NCBI RefSeq assembly: GCF_030272615.1
Contig: NC_081410.1
Location: 112,296,433 to 112,360,432, forward strand
Direction of reading: 5' to 3'
DNA from: Cryptomeria japonica
Lineage: Eukaryota; Streptophyta; Pinopsida; Cupressales; Cupressaceae
DNA: 64,000 bases
The position numbers and the translations under genes are program-made. This document shows positions 43,348 through 54,655 of the stretch, one piece after another (the first letter of the stretch is position 1; each line of letters opens with the position of its first letter). Below the pieces are notes generated by a model. The model was not told where the DNA came from and made no database searches. It saw only the letters and a list, made by a program, of their open reading frames with translations.

Positions 43348-44415
43348 TTGAAAGGAAACAAAATTCCTAAAGGACTGGTTTCTTTGGAGCATCTATTTGA
43401 CCATAATGATGCCTATAAAAATAACAAAGATGATAGGTCCCGAGAGACCCAAGATAGTGGAGGTTATGAAAAGGTCAACATTGGTACTGAGAATGAACCT
43501 AAATATATCAATCTAGGAAAGTGTTGCACACCGACAGAAAAGGAGAGGTTCATTAATCTCCTAGTGGAGTTCAAGGACGTGTTTTCCTGGTGTTATGACG
43601 ACCTTAAGAATTTCAGAGAAAGAAGGTTTCAGCACCAGATTCCTTTGAAACCCGAAGCAAGCCCTTTCTGGCAAAAGCTTAGAAACTTCAATCCAAAAGT
43701 GGTGCAGGCAATATTCCAAGAAGTGGATAAGATGTTAAAAGCTAGGATTATATATCCTATTCATCATTCTATATGGATAGCAAATATAGTACCAGTCAGG
43801 AAGAAGAACGGGGAAATAAGGATTTGTGTAGACTTCAGAAATCTTAACCAAGTTAGCTTAAAAGACAATTATCCCTTGCCGGCCATGGACCATATTCTGC
43901 AAACTGTCTCAGGGTCAGAGATGATGTCCATGCTTGATGGATTTTTGGGATATAATCAGATTAGTGTTCAGGAAGTTGATCAACACAAAACCACTTTTAT
44001 TACTCCTTGGGGTTTATTTGCATATAACCGGATGCCTTTCAACTTGATTAATGCAGGAGCAACATTTTAGTGGGCCATGGACTTGTATTTTGGTCACTTA
44101 AAGGATAAGATCATTGTTGTATATCTGGATGATTTGACAGTATTCTCAAAAAGGAGAAAACACCATCTTCGGGACCCGAGGCAAGTGTTGCAGAGGTGTC
44201 GCGAGCATGGGGTATCATTGAACCCCAAGAAATCAGTGTTTGGAGTCACAAAGGGTAAGTTGTTAGGTCATATTGTTTCTAAAGAAGGGATGAAAATAGA
44301 TCCTGAAAGGGTAAGAGCAATTCAACAGCTAACGCTGCCATCAAGTAGGAATGTCGTTAGATCCTTCTTTGAGCAAGTGAATTTTCTTCGGAGGTTCATT
44401 CATGACTTTTCTTAG
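43348..44415 (+). pseudogene. G2 reverse transcriptase
   Basis: In frame with the preceding RNase H. ARIIYPIHHSIWIANIVPVR, KKNGEIRICVDFRNLNQVS and DNYPLPAMDHILQTVSG are RT blocks 1-2; SMLDGFLGYNQI holds a catalytic Asp, and VVYLDDLTVFSK (near 44,120) is the YLDD active-site box. FGVTKGKLLGHIVSKEG follows. Only one stop breaks it, TAG 44,068, at a place where relatives have Gln (FQ-AMD), which fits a C-to-T change of CAG. A further TAG at 44,413 precedes the RNase H. Catalytic residues are intact. Confidence 0.9.
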
Positions 44416-45000
44416 ACTACTAGATATATTGTGAATTTGATGAGTGAGAAACAATCTTTCAAATGGAGTGAGGAAGGGAAGAAAGCATTCGCCTCAATAA
44501 AAGATGCTATTGGTCAAGCACTTGTCTTGGTTAATCCCGATTTCAGTAAGGATTTTGTCATCTACTGCTATGCCTCAGAGCACACTATGTCAGGGATTTT
44601 GTTACAGAAAAATGATGATATTGATGAGGTTCCTATATCATTCATGAGCATACCTCTGAAAAAGCATGAACTCAAATATTCAATAATGGAAACAATTCAT
44701 GTATTATATTCTCCATTCTCACGCTGTGGTTTATGTGCCTCATTCGGCAGTCAAGAGCATTCTAACATAGCAAGACATAGGGATGAATGAAAGAGCTTCT
44801 TGGGTGTCAAAAATTCAGGAGTTTGATTTGGACATTAGACCCACAAAATTGGCAAGGGGGCAAGGTTTGTGCAAGCTGATTGCTGAAAGTAAGGAGGAAG
44901 TGACAGAGGAATTGCCTTTAGTTCTATTCATTGCTCTACAAGATTCCTGGTTTGTAGATGTAGCTTATTACTTGACATAAAGAGACAGCCCATAACACCT
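44416..45000 (+). pseudogene. G2 RT-linked RNase H, degenerate
   Basis: FKWSEEGKKAFASIKDAIGQ marks the RT/RNase H joint, followed by FSKDFVIYCYASEHTMSGIL; the catalytic Asp of the usual TDAS is Tyr here (near 44,568). A frameshift near 44,760 passes to ERASWVSKIQEFDLDIRPT and ARGQGLCKLIAE, the end of the domain. The loss of the Asp, as in G1, suggests that cleavage work belongs to the archaeal-type domain. Confidence 0.82.
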
Positions 45001-46202
45001 TTCTACGAAGGAGAAGAGGAACCTGAGACTAAAAGCTGCTAAGTATGCCGTGTTCAATGATGTACTATATAAAAGGGGATTGGATGGAACCTTCTTAAGA
45101 TGTGTTGATAAATCTCTCCAGGAGTCTCTTTTGAAAACTTTCCACGATGAAGCCTGTGGGGGTCATTTCTCTTCAACAGTGACTGCTTACAAGATCATGA
45201 GGAACTGCTATTATTGGCCAAGAATGTTCAGGGATGTGTATGCGTGGGTGACCAGGTGTGAAAAATGTAATTTGTTCATCGGTAAACCTCAGCTCACAGC
45301 ATTACCACTCTGACCCGTGGTTGTGGATGAACCTTTCAAGTAGTGGGGTTTGGATTTTATTGGCCCCTTGATGCCAACCTATAGTGCTCGTCACACTCAT
45401 ATTTTAACAGCCAAAGACTATTTTACTAAATGGGTTGAGGCCATTCTGATATGGAAAACAACTTCGCAGATTGTTTGTAATTTTCTGAAGGAGAACATCT
45501 TAGTTTGATTTGGAGTCCCATTAAAATTGTAGCAGACAACGCTTCTAATTTCTCCTCTGCTGAAATTTCTTTGTTTTGCTATGGTCATGGAATCTCTCTT
45601 GCTCACTCATTTGATTATTATCCTCAAGGAAACGACCAGGCTAAATCCAGTAACAAAAACCTCATTAATATCATGAAAAAATTAGTGAGTGAGAATTTTA
45701 AGGATTGGCATAAGAAATTGTATGAAGCTCTTTGGTCCGTCCATACATCGCCAAAGAGGGCAATTGGGATGTCTCCGTTTGAACTGGTCTATGGTGTTGG
45801 CACTCAGGTAGCACTTCCTTTAGAGCTAGCAACCACTAAACTGCAAACAGTTATTGAAGATGCTTACTTCCAGAGTTCTTTAGAAAAACGAATCATGCAC
45901 CTAACAAGCATTGATGAAGAGAGGGATAAACTCGTGGATGGGATAAAAAACATCAAATGAGAGTAAAAAGAATATTCGACAAGCGAGCAAGGCCTTGAAA
46001 GTTCATGCAGGGTGATCAGGTACTGCTTTGGGATAGAAGAAGAGAACCTAAGGGAGCACATGCTAAGTTTGAGTCGCTTTGGAAGGGGCCATTCCTGATT
46101 CATGAGGTAAAAGGACTAAACTATTTTAAACTTGCATATCCAGATGGTACTATTCTTCCTTTGACCTACAATGGTCAAGATTTGAAATTGTATCAACTGT
46201 AA
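45001..46202 (+). pseudogene. G2 integrase, broken
   Basis: Zinc finger: HDEACGGHFSSTVTAYKIM and CEKCN (45,140-45,270). Core: WGLDFIGPLMP (first Asp, near 45,350), KIVADNASNF (second Asp, near 45,530) and YYPQGNDQAKSSNKN (near 45,625), where the catalytic Glu of the usual QAESSNK is Lys. MSPFELVYGVGTQVALPLE follows. The C-terminal module 46,005-46,202 contains LWKGPFLIHEV (GPF/Y motif) and ends at TAA. Stops near 45,310 and 45,340 and frame changes near 45,500 and 45,960 break it; the Glu-to-Lys change would also inactivate it. Confidence 0.88.
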
Positions 46203-46371
46203 GCGAGAGTCTCTCGTATTTTTTGTACATAGTGTCTAGTTTTTTTTGTTTTTGTGTGCATCTTGTCGTTTTAGAGTGTTTGTGTCTTTGAATAAAGTTT
46301 GGCATGCAAAACCAGAGATTGTGGAGTTCATTTCTAGTTCCTTCATAGTTCTAGTCCCCAGTCAGAGCCGA
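46203..46371 (+). other. G2 3' untranslated region
   Basis: 169 bases between the integrase stop and the LTR start. No strong purine run abuts the LTR (GTCAGAGCCGA is the closest), so the polypurine tract is weak or mutated. Confidence 0.6.
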
Positions 46372-49300
46372 TGTTAGTCCACCTGCAATTTTTCCCTTTT
46401 TCAATACTCAAATTCATGGGTTGCCTTTTGTGCTTTTACTTCTGTCGGGTCACATGTTCTCCTCGTACTTGAACCATTGAACTCTTTTTGTCAAGAGGTT
46501 CAAATGGTTCAAGGTTCAGAGTGCAATTTAAAAAGAAAGTTGTGTTGGTCTTTGTCATAGTGTGACAAGCATGCTTTTTGTTTTCGGTCATTGAAGTTTT
46601 GAACCCGTTGAACCAAATTTCAAGAAGTTCAAAGTTCAAGGTTCGAAATGCCTTTTTGTGAGTCACGGCAATGTATGGTTATATCACGAGTGCGAGTCTT
46701 TTTACATTGAGTTGATATGTGGTCTTGAACCTTGAACCAAATTTCAAGTGGTTCAAAGTTCACTTTAAATAGTCCTTTTCTTTTGCCGCTCGTTCCCGGT
46801 GTTATTTGTGTGCCGCCCATTACTATTTATTTCTTAAGTGAACTTGAACCATTGAACCTTGTGTTCAAGTGGTTCAAGGTTCATAAGTTCATTTCAACTA
46901 ATCCAAAAATCTTTTTGGTGGAAATAAAAGCGACACGACAAGAAGGAATATTCCCTTATTCGGCTTTTTGAAATTCTAAATGTGGAAAGTAATCATGAAA
47001 ACATCAAATTGCCTGTGCGGAAGTGATGGGTAATTAAGAAGGTGTCAGGTTTGTCATTTCACTGTTACTTTGCACACTTGAGTAAATCATGATGAAGTGT
47101 GTGCAACCCTATTGATACTTGCTCGTCTAATTAAAAGAAAAATGTATGAGTTTATTTCCATATTTAGGAAGGTCACAGTTGCCATATTTCAATTAATTGG
47201 AGGTGCCGAAGGTAAACCATGCTCTGTTCTCTAGAAGAATTTCCAGTTTTCATGGTGTTATCGGGTAAGTTTAGTTGTCTTCTCCTATGTTGTGTTTCTT
47301 TGTGCACTGAAGTTTTATCAGTATAGAAAAGGGGGAAATCTGAAAAATTGTTGGGGTAGCATACTATATTGCTATTAGAATTTCTTGGTTAATGGAATAG
47401 ATAGTTAAAATGAGGCCGGTGCTGCCAAAGCTTGACCGAACCTCATGTTTAGTGAGTATCTTGCCGGAAATGGAAGACACCTCCTTAGTTCATGTAGATT
47501 TGGGGAATTTCATTGAAAGGACTAAGAATCCTTAGGCTGAGTCACTAATGGAGAAGATAGTTAAGAGTGGTCTTGTGGAAGTTGTTGCATTCCTGCTAGC
47601 CGCACTGTGTCCAAATTTAGTGTTGGCTTGTATGAACAGATATGACTCTGAGAACAAGTGTATCAGAACCAATGACAGTGAGGTGTTAGTCAATATTAAT
47701 AGGGAAATGATGATGGCAACAATGGGTATTCTGCATAAAGAGGAGTATGAGGATTGGACCATTGGAAATTCATATGCCTATTTATCTAAGAAGAAGAGCA
47801 AATACAGAAGTGTAATTGCAAGAAATTGGCTCTTGAGGGTTCAGAAAGGAGGATCACAACTACCCAAACCCTTAACCAGAGAACACCTCATCATTGAGGT
47901 GCGGGACATTGTTGTTCTTTTAAACAAAGTAAAGGGAAATTCGCATTCCTTCTACTGGGAAGATTGGATGTACTTTTTTGTCCAGGTGGCTCTATCTAGT
48001 GATAGATTTTTGGATTGGTCTCAGGTAGTTACGGAGAGGTTTCATGAAGGACTAAGCAATTTTGTGGGTATGACTGGGTTTTACATGTCTTCTTACCTAT
48101 TTTATATTTTAGCCTGCACAAGAGATTGGCCTGGATTACCCAATGAACCTTGGATTGATGGAATGAGGGTTTACAATTTTTACCCTTTCTTGCAACAATA
48201 GAGATATGTTGAACAAATTGACAAATGGAATGGAGTCTTTGTGGGAAGACTGGCCTTTGAACTTTAGGGTGATGCCAACAAGAGAATGTCCATAGAGGCT
48301 ATGGAGTTTGTGAGTATTTATGGGGGCTTCTTTATCCAATTTCCATGGTTTACTTACATACAGGTAGGTGGTTTTGAAGGCCAACCATTCAAATTGCTCA
48401 GGTACGCCTTTGATAGCTTCGTACTTACAGAAGTGAGCAAGCAGCTGGCTCGTATAGATAAAAGGCTAGGAGCAAAGGGTGAATCCGGGGTGGTTTTTCC
48501 CTTTGAGATTGGGTATTACAGTTGCAAATTGGTATTAGATACTTTGAATATGGAACTGGAGTTCAAAAGGATGAACCTCTAGCCATATGTGGCTAGGCGA
48601 AGATTTGACAGCAAAGGTTATGCAAGGGAGAAACTTAACATAGATAGTCATTTCTGCCATGAACCTTAGATAGAGGATTATTGGGAAAACTACAAGGATG
48701 AGCATGAAGTGAGAAGGAGGTTGTGGTAAAGATTCACTTTACAGTAGATAGCTGTCTTGAGGCTTCCAATTAATACATCAGGTGTATTGGAAGATACAGA
48801 GGAAGATGCCCTGGACCCTAAGTTTGGTACTGAGATTGAAGGGAAACCAATTCCAGAAATTGGTTGGAACAAAAAAGATGACAAAATTCAAACAAGGACC
48901 TTCAATGTTGTCAGGAGAACAGAGAGATGGTTGAGGAAACTAAAATTCAAGGAGGGTCCTTCCATGTCCTCATGTGAATCAAGAAGTGATTCACACATCC
49001 TGGTTCAATATCCTTTTTTTGCCACTAATAAAATTACTGATATTGTGGGTGTCTCAAAGCCCGCTGTAGAGAAAATACCACCAAGAAGGTCAGGAAGGTC
49101 ACCATCTGGTCTTACAGATGCCCGCATAACCCAGTCAAGAAGCAAAAAGAAGGGTAGAGAGCCTGTTTTGCAATAGGTCATGGTGGACTTAGACCCCAGT
49201 GAAGAGCTTGAACAAATAATGGACCCACAGGATCAAAGTGAGTATGGGATACAAGAAGTGGATACAAATGAAGGAGTAGAAACTCAACAGGATCCCATGA

Positions 49301-49700
49301 ATACCCTGGTAATCGTTACCTGCCCAGATGCACAGATCACCTCGCCACCTAAAGGATCTACCAATGCACCAAGATGGCTGGAAGCCGCCATTGGAAAGAA
49401 GAGGAGCGTGGTGCCGGTCACCATACCATTGGAGGACATGGTTAGTAAATGCTTAGGAAAAACATTAAATCCCAAAAAGCTCAAAACACAAGCAATGCTT
49501 GATGTGGATGACACAACAGGACACTGGACAACTGAAGTGGCCAAGCCCATTCTTGGGAGAGATGTAAATAAGGCCACAAAGGAAGATTTTACTGTGGAGA
49601 AAATAGATTTAGGTGTTGCATCAAGGGTCATGGATGTAAAACATTTGGAATCTTCTACAAAGAGGATAATCTCAAGGACTTGGAAAGATGAAAAATACAA
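46372..49700 (+). repeat. G2 3' LTR, truncated
   Basis: Parallels 20,951 to about 24,280 with many substitutions and small indels, starting TGTTAGTCCACCTGC. Similarity fades after GACTTGGAAAGAT at about 49,690, and S2 LTR-like sequence follows by about 49,712. About one third of the LTR (1.7 kb) is missing, so its end and target duplication are lost. Confidence 0.88.
47410..49695 (+). pseudogene. Second copy of the LTR-borne ORF1 in the G2 3' LTR
   Basis: ATG 47,410 corresponds to ATG 21,989. Here the region of the copy-1 frameshift is in frame (47,548-48,201 open, reading MGILHKEEYEDWTIG), showing that the ancestor had one continuous frame. This copy instead has stops near 47,533, 48,199, 48,265, 48,580, 48,667, 48,726 and 48,744, mostly TAG where copy 1 has CAG or CAA. 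The TAG that ends the 448-codon part (copy 1, 23,757) is present here too at 49,174, followed by the same ATG. The frame is cut off near 49,695. Confidence 0.8.
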
Positions 49701-50509
49701 TAGAGAAATACATGTTTACAGTTCTGGTTAAGCTCAATACCAGAGGACTAAATCCTCTTACATAAACCCAATTCGATCTCCAATGATCGACCAAATCCTC
49801 TGCCTGAAGGATATTACATTATTCGCACATTACATTCCTTGACCATGACCTCTAATAATAACCATGATTATCTACAATGAGATCTTACATCTATTTATAT
49901 AAAGCCCTCGACCATAAACAATCAGGTCGACCATCAGATTATACACTGATTACATAATTACAAACCATGTCGGCCTTAGAGAAAACAAATAATATCAACA
50001 CATAAGACATCCCAAAAATACATCAATAGGTCCTATCCACACGTTACATTAAAGTCGGTCCATAAACTAGATCAACTGGGACCAAGTATAGGTCCACACA
50101 CTTCAACAATGATCTCAAACCGCCAAGTCTCAAACATGATCACCAACAACATCCTAAAACTCCATTAGAAGTTGCACCACCACTTATGCAATTAATCAAA
50201 GATCTCCATCAAAAGCTCTATCGGTGAAACCTTTGCCAGAACCAAAAACCAATCTTCTAAGCAAGTAGGATAGCATCCGATCTCCAGACCAAAACCAATT
50301 GACCAAATATGAGTATAAGTATCATGAACAAGCCAATTCCATCACCAGAATATACTAGAGCCTACCAGATCATGCCGGATCCAAGTTAACCAAAAACCAC
50401 TTAACCTATCGAGACCAAAAGGGTGTCGGTTAAGCATCCAAACAACTAGTGTTGGCATCATTGACAAAATATCAATGTAACACTAATTAATTCAACCAAA
50501 TGGCCAACA
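49701..50509 (-). repeat. S2 3' LTR, second fragment
   Basis: Ends TGGCCAACA directly before an S1-like polypurine tract (ATCTCCCCCTTTGGCATTG on the plus strand). The content resembles Sirevirus-like LTRs. It has no TG start of its own, because it follows the G2 LTR break. I infer that it is the remainder of the LTR begun at 20,851. Confidence 0.72.
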
Positions 50510-50526
50510 ATCTCCCCCTTTGGCAT
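50510..50526 (-). promoter_or_regulatory. S2 polypurine tract
   Basis: On the minus strand AATGCCAAAGGGGGAGAT abuts TGTTGGCC of the LTR. Further CCCCC runs at about 50,583, 50,690 and 50,770 match the spacing in S1. Confidence 0.88.
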
Positions 50527-50857
50527 TGATGGCAACACTATATGTGAAAAACATCTAAATACCAAGAAATGCCAAATAAATCTCCCCCAATGGAAGACAA
50601 CCAACAATCTCCCACATATAGCTCTGAATATCTCTTCCTTATTAATATCTCCACCCCTTTTTAATTTTTCTTTTTCACATCAATATCAATCCCCCTTTGA
50701 CATCAATGCCAAAAATCTAACAGAAATATCAAAGCAAATACATAAACCTCTGAATTACAAAGTTGACTACTCCCCCTGAGCAGTAGCATCCCACATCAGT
50801 GCTAGAATGGACAGTATCTTTGATAGTGCATTCCGGACTGATGCTAAACCGCATCAA

Positions 50858-53800
50858 TCAAGTCTCAGGTGGAGGGACAGAAACTCCCAATATGTCTCTC
50901 AGGTGCTCAAATGATTCTTTGGACAAAGGTTTAGTGAAAATGTCTGCAATCTGTTCTTTAGTGTTCACATAAACCAGTCTGACTTTATTTGCTTCCACCT
51001 TCTCCTTCAGAAAGTTATACTTGATAGATATGTGCTTTATTTTAGAATGAAATACTAGATTCTTTGATATATCAATAGTAGCAGAGTTATCATAGTGAAT
51101 AACTACCCGTGCATCACAATCCACCCTTATATCTTTCAACATTTGCTTCATCCATAAAAATTGTGTATAGTTAGTAGCAATAGCAACATACTCAGCTTCA
51201 ATAGTAGATAAAGAAGTACATGACTATTTCTTTCTGATCCATGAGACCAACTTCTTTCCAAGAAAGAAAGCTCCACCGGAAGTACTTTTCCGGTCATCAA
51301 CATTTGCAGCCCAATCAACATCTGTATATGCACATAAAGTAAAGTTATCATTCTTAGGGTACCACAAACCATATTCCGATTTACCTTGCAAGTATCTAAA
51401 AATCCTTTTTACCTCCATCTCATGATTTTCTCTAGGATCACTCTAAAATCTTGAAATAATACAAACAACATTCATAATGTTAGGCCTAGTTTGAGTCAAA
51501 TAAAGAAGACCTCCAATCATAGATTTGTATCTTATAGGATTTATCAGTGAAGAAACATCTTTTATTGTCAATTTATCACTTGTAACCATAGGAGTACTTA
51601 CTGGTTTAGAATCTCCCATACCAAATTTCTTCAACAATTCCTTAGCATATTTAGTTTGATAGATAAAAATACCTTTTTTAGTCTGGGTAATCTGCAAACC
51701 TAAGAAAAATTTCATCTCACCAATCATAGACATCTCAAATTCTTTCTCCATATTCTTAGAAAATTCTTTGCATAACTTATCTTCACCTCCAAAAATAATG
51801 TCATCAACAAATGCTTCAATAATCAGTATATCATCATCAGTGATCTTATAATATAAATTACTGTTAGCACTGCCCTTAGTAAAACCAAACTTTAAAAGAT
51901 ATTTATCCAACCTTGCATACCAAGCTCTAGGTGCTTGTTTCAATCCATATAAAGCTTTCCTTAACCTGCAAACCATATCCATATCATCTGATGGTGAAAA
52001 ACCATCAAGTTGCTCAATATAAACTTCCTCATCAATATCCCCATTCAAAAATGCACATTTAACATCCATATGATAAACCTTGTAGTTTTTATAAGCAACA
52101 TAGGCAAGAAATAATCTTACAGCTTCAATCCTAGCTACAGGTGCAAAATTTTCTCCATAATCAATTCCTTCCTTGTGAGAATATCCTTTACAAACCAATC
52201 GAGACTTATTCCTTATAACTTGATCATCCTCATTCAATTTATTCCTAAAAACCCATTTAGTTCCAATAACATTTTTATTTTTAGGTCGGCGAACCAAGGT
52301 CCATGTGTTATTTTTCTCAATCTGATCTAATTCTTCTTCCACAGTTTTCAACCAATATTCATCTTTACATGCCTCAATTACTGATACCGGTTCAACTTGT
52401 GAAATTAAACATACCTCATTAGTTGCCAGTCTTCCTCTTGTCATCACTCCATTGCTTTTATCCCTAATGATTTGATCTTCTGAATGATTCAATCTCACAT
52501 ACCTAGGAGTCTTCTGACTTTCTGGTCCTCTTTCCCATTCTTCAATTACTGTAGAATTCTCTGATGTTGCCGAGGTAACTGGTTCAACTCTCTATTTTGG
52601 TAAAGGTGCTACCAGTTCAGATATAATCATTCCCATTGCCGGTTCCTTCTCATAAATTCTGATTTGACTTCTATTCAAATCATCTACTTTGACATTAGCA
52701 CTCTCCATAATTCTTTGTAATCTCTTGTCATAACATCTATATGCTTTTCTTTCATTAGAATAACCAAGAAATATGCCTTCATCACATCTAGGATGAAATT
52801 TCCCAATAATATCATCTCTCCTGATATAACATTTACTACCAAAAAATATGAAATACTTAATTGTAGGTGTATTGCCAAACCATAATTCATAAGGTGTCTT
52901 AACAGTTTCTCCTTTGATATATACTCTGTTGAATGTATAAACCATAGTGCTCACTGCTTCTCTCCAGTAGATATGAGGTAGACTAGCTTCCATCATCATT
53001 GTTCTAGCAACATCCAAGATAGTTTTGTTCTTCCTTTCCACAACTCCATTCTACTGAGGTGTCTTGGGAGCAGAAAATTGTCTTCTTATACCATGCTTGT
53101 CAAAAAAGTTATTAAACTCACTGGATGTGAATTCTCCACCATAATCTGATCTCAAACATTTAATCTTCAATCATGTCTCAGTTTCCACTTTAGCCTTAAA
53201 GATTTTAAAATTTTAAAATCCTTCAGATTTTTCTCTCAAAAAAGTAACCCACATCACTCTAGAATAATCATCAATGATTAGCATGAAATATCTATCACCT
53301 TGAAAACTTTTTACTCTAGCAGGACCACACAAATAAGTATGAATAAGATCAAGAGCATCATTTGATTTATCTTGTATACTTCTAAAAGAGGCTCTGACCT
53401 GTTTACCCATTTGACATTCTTTACATACCGGATTATAGGCTTCATAATCTTAGGTATATCCCTTACTGCCTTAGTTGAACTGATCTTCACAATGCAATCA
53501 AAATTCACATGACACAACCTTTTATGCCATAACCAACTTTCATCAATCTATGTAATCAAACATGTCTTCTCATTGGAGTTCAAATGAAATATATTACCTT
53601 TTGTCTGTGTACTGGTTGCAATCTCCAAACTAGATCTGTTATTGATTTTGCATTTTCCATCCTTGAACTTTAATTGAAACCCTTTATCTACCAATTATCC
53701 TACACTCAAAAGATTATGCCTCAAACCTTCAACATAATAAAAATTGTCAGTATTGTTCTTACCATCCAATGATATAGTTCCTTTTCCTTTGATCATACAT

Positions 53801-54092
53801 GCCTTGTCATCTCCAAATATAACTAGACCACCATCAAATTCTTGCAAAGACATAAACTTTCCTTTATCTCCAGGCATATGATGTGAACAACCACTATCAA
53901 TTACCCATTAATCCTTGTCTTCAATTTTAGTAGCAAGTGCATTCTCTTCCAGTGCTTGATCATCTTCCTTGATAGCCAGGAATACCCATTCCTTCCCATT
54001 GTTGGATCCACTAGCAGAGTCATCTGTCGGTTCATCATCAGAATTGGTAATGCCTTCCTCATCCGCTATGTAGCATGATTTGTCTCTATTTA
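50858..54092 (-). pseudogene. S2 pol polyprotein, broken
   Basis: From the high end: DKSCYIADEEGITN (gag end), protease-like HMPGDKGKFMSLQEFDGG near 53,870, integrase with MLIIDDYSRVMWVTF near 53,270 and NGVVERKNKTI near 53,030, then an intact 351-codon stretch 52,498-51,443 with the [36 protein letters not shown] and [12 protein letters not shown] near 51,800. RNase H shows AYTDVDWAANVDDRKSTSGG near 51,330 and DNSATIDISKN near 51,085, ending SVPPPET at 50,858. Several stops and frameshifts. No env-like frame. Confidence 0.9.
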
Positions 54093-54655
54093 TGGTGAAA
54101 GTGGATAACAACAATAATAAAAGACTAAATAGATTCAACCACAAAACCCTAGCCTAACAACAACAAAGATCCACCATAACATATGAAGATTACCTAAGAC
54201 AATGCAAATCAAATGAAATCACAAAGATTATACCATCACCTTTCCAATAGGGTTTGGATCTCCATTCTTCCTATCTCCATTGATCTTGCTTGATATATTT
54301 TCTCTCAGATTTTATGTGTGCACAAGAGCTCAACAAAGAACGGAAATGTGGTTGCAAGTAGACTTGATCGCATATGAAAGTTCGAAAGTGTCGTTGGGGT
54401 TGATTAGGTGATTAGTTGATTGAATAGAATGATTAAGAGGATTGATAATGAAGGAAGTATCTCCTTATATAGAAGACACTGTAAGAAATTGAGGGATAAG
54501 ATTGAGAGGTGTAAAAGATAAATGGTCGGCTAGGATTAGAGGGTAGGTAGAGGAAATAAGAAAATAATGAGAGGGTAGGTAGTGTAGGAATTAAGAGATG
54601 AATGACATGTGTCATGGGTAGAAAAGCTTAATGAATTAATTAAATAAATAAGGAT
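54093..54655. other. Sequence between S2 and the LINE-like unit
   Basis: AT-rich, no coding content. Its first part (54,095-54,330) with ATTACCTAAGACAATGC and TTGATCTTGC words looks like plant LTR sequence in minus orientation, but no boundary was found. Confidence 0.45.

Larger units (their letters stand above)
20951..49700 (+). mobile_element. G2: Ogre-like Ty3/gypsy element with giant coding LTRs
   Basis: The order is a 5.0-kb LTR, primer site, gag, protease, archaeal-type RNase H, RT, RNase H, integrase and a truncated 3' LTR. After removing the nested S1 (28,143-42,610) the internal part is only about 5.9 kb, so intact LTRs would make up more than 60 percent of a roughly 16-kb element. 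The tRNA-Arg-like primer site, the extra reading frame of unknown function and the size fit the Ogre/Tat group. The 3' LTR is lost beyond about 49,700, where S2 sequence follows. LTR copies differ clearly by eye, so the insertion is old. Confidence 0.85.
49701..54092 (-). mobile_element. S2: truncated Sirevirus-like Ty1/copia element, host of G2
   Basis: Minus-strand element closely related to S1: same domain order and repeated polypurine tracts. It keeps its 3' LTR (in two pieces, 20,851-20,950 and 49,701-50,509) and pol, but is cut at about 54,092 in the gag end, before the protease, so 5' LTR, primer site and most of gag are missing. Confidence 0.82.

Noticed and set aside
46203-46371. An envelope-like gene after the integrase of G2, or after pol of S1 and S2
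   Set aside because: The gaps between pol end and LTR are 169 to about 360 bases, with no open frame or membrane segment.
22413-49731. A duplicated host gene (the 448-codon protein and its second copy)
   Set aside because: Both copies begin at the same offset from TGTTAGTCCACC, and gag-pol with a primer site lies between them, so they are the two LTRs of one element.
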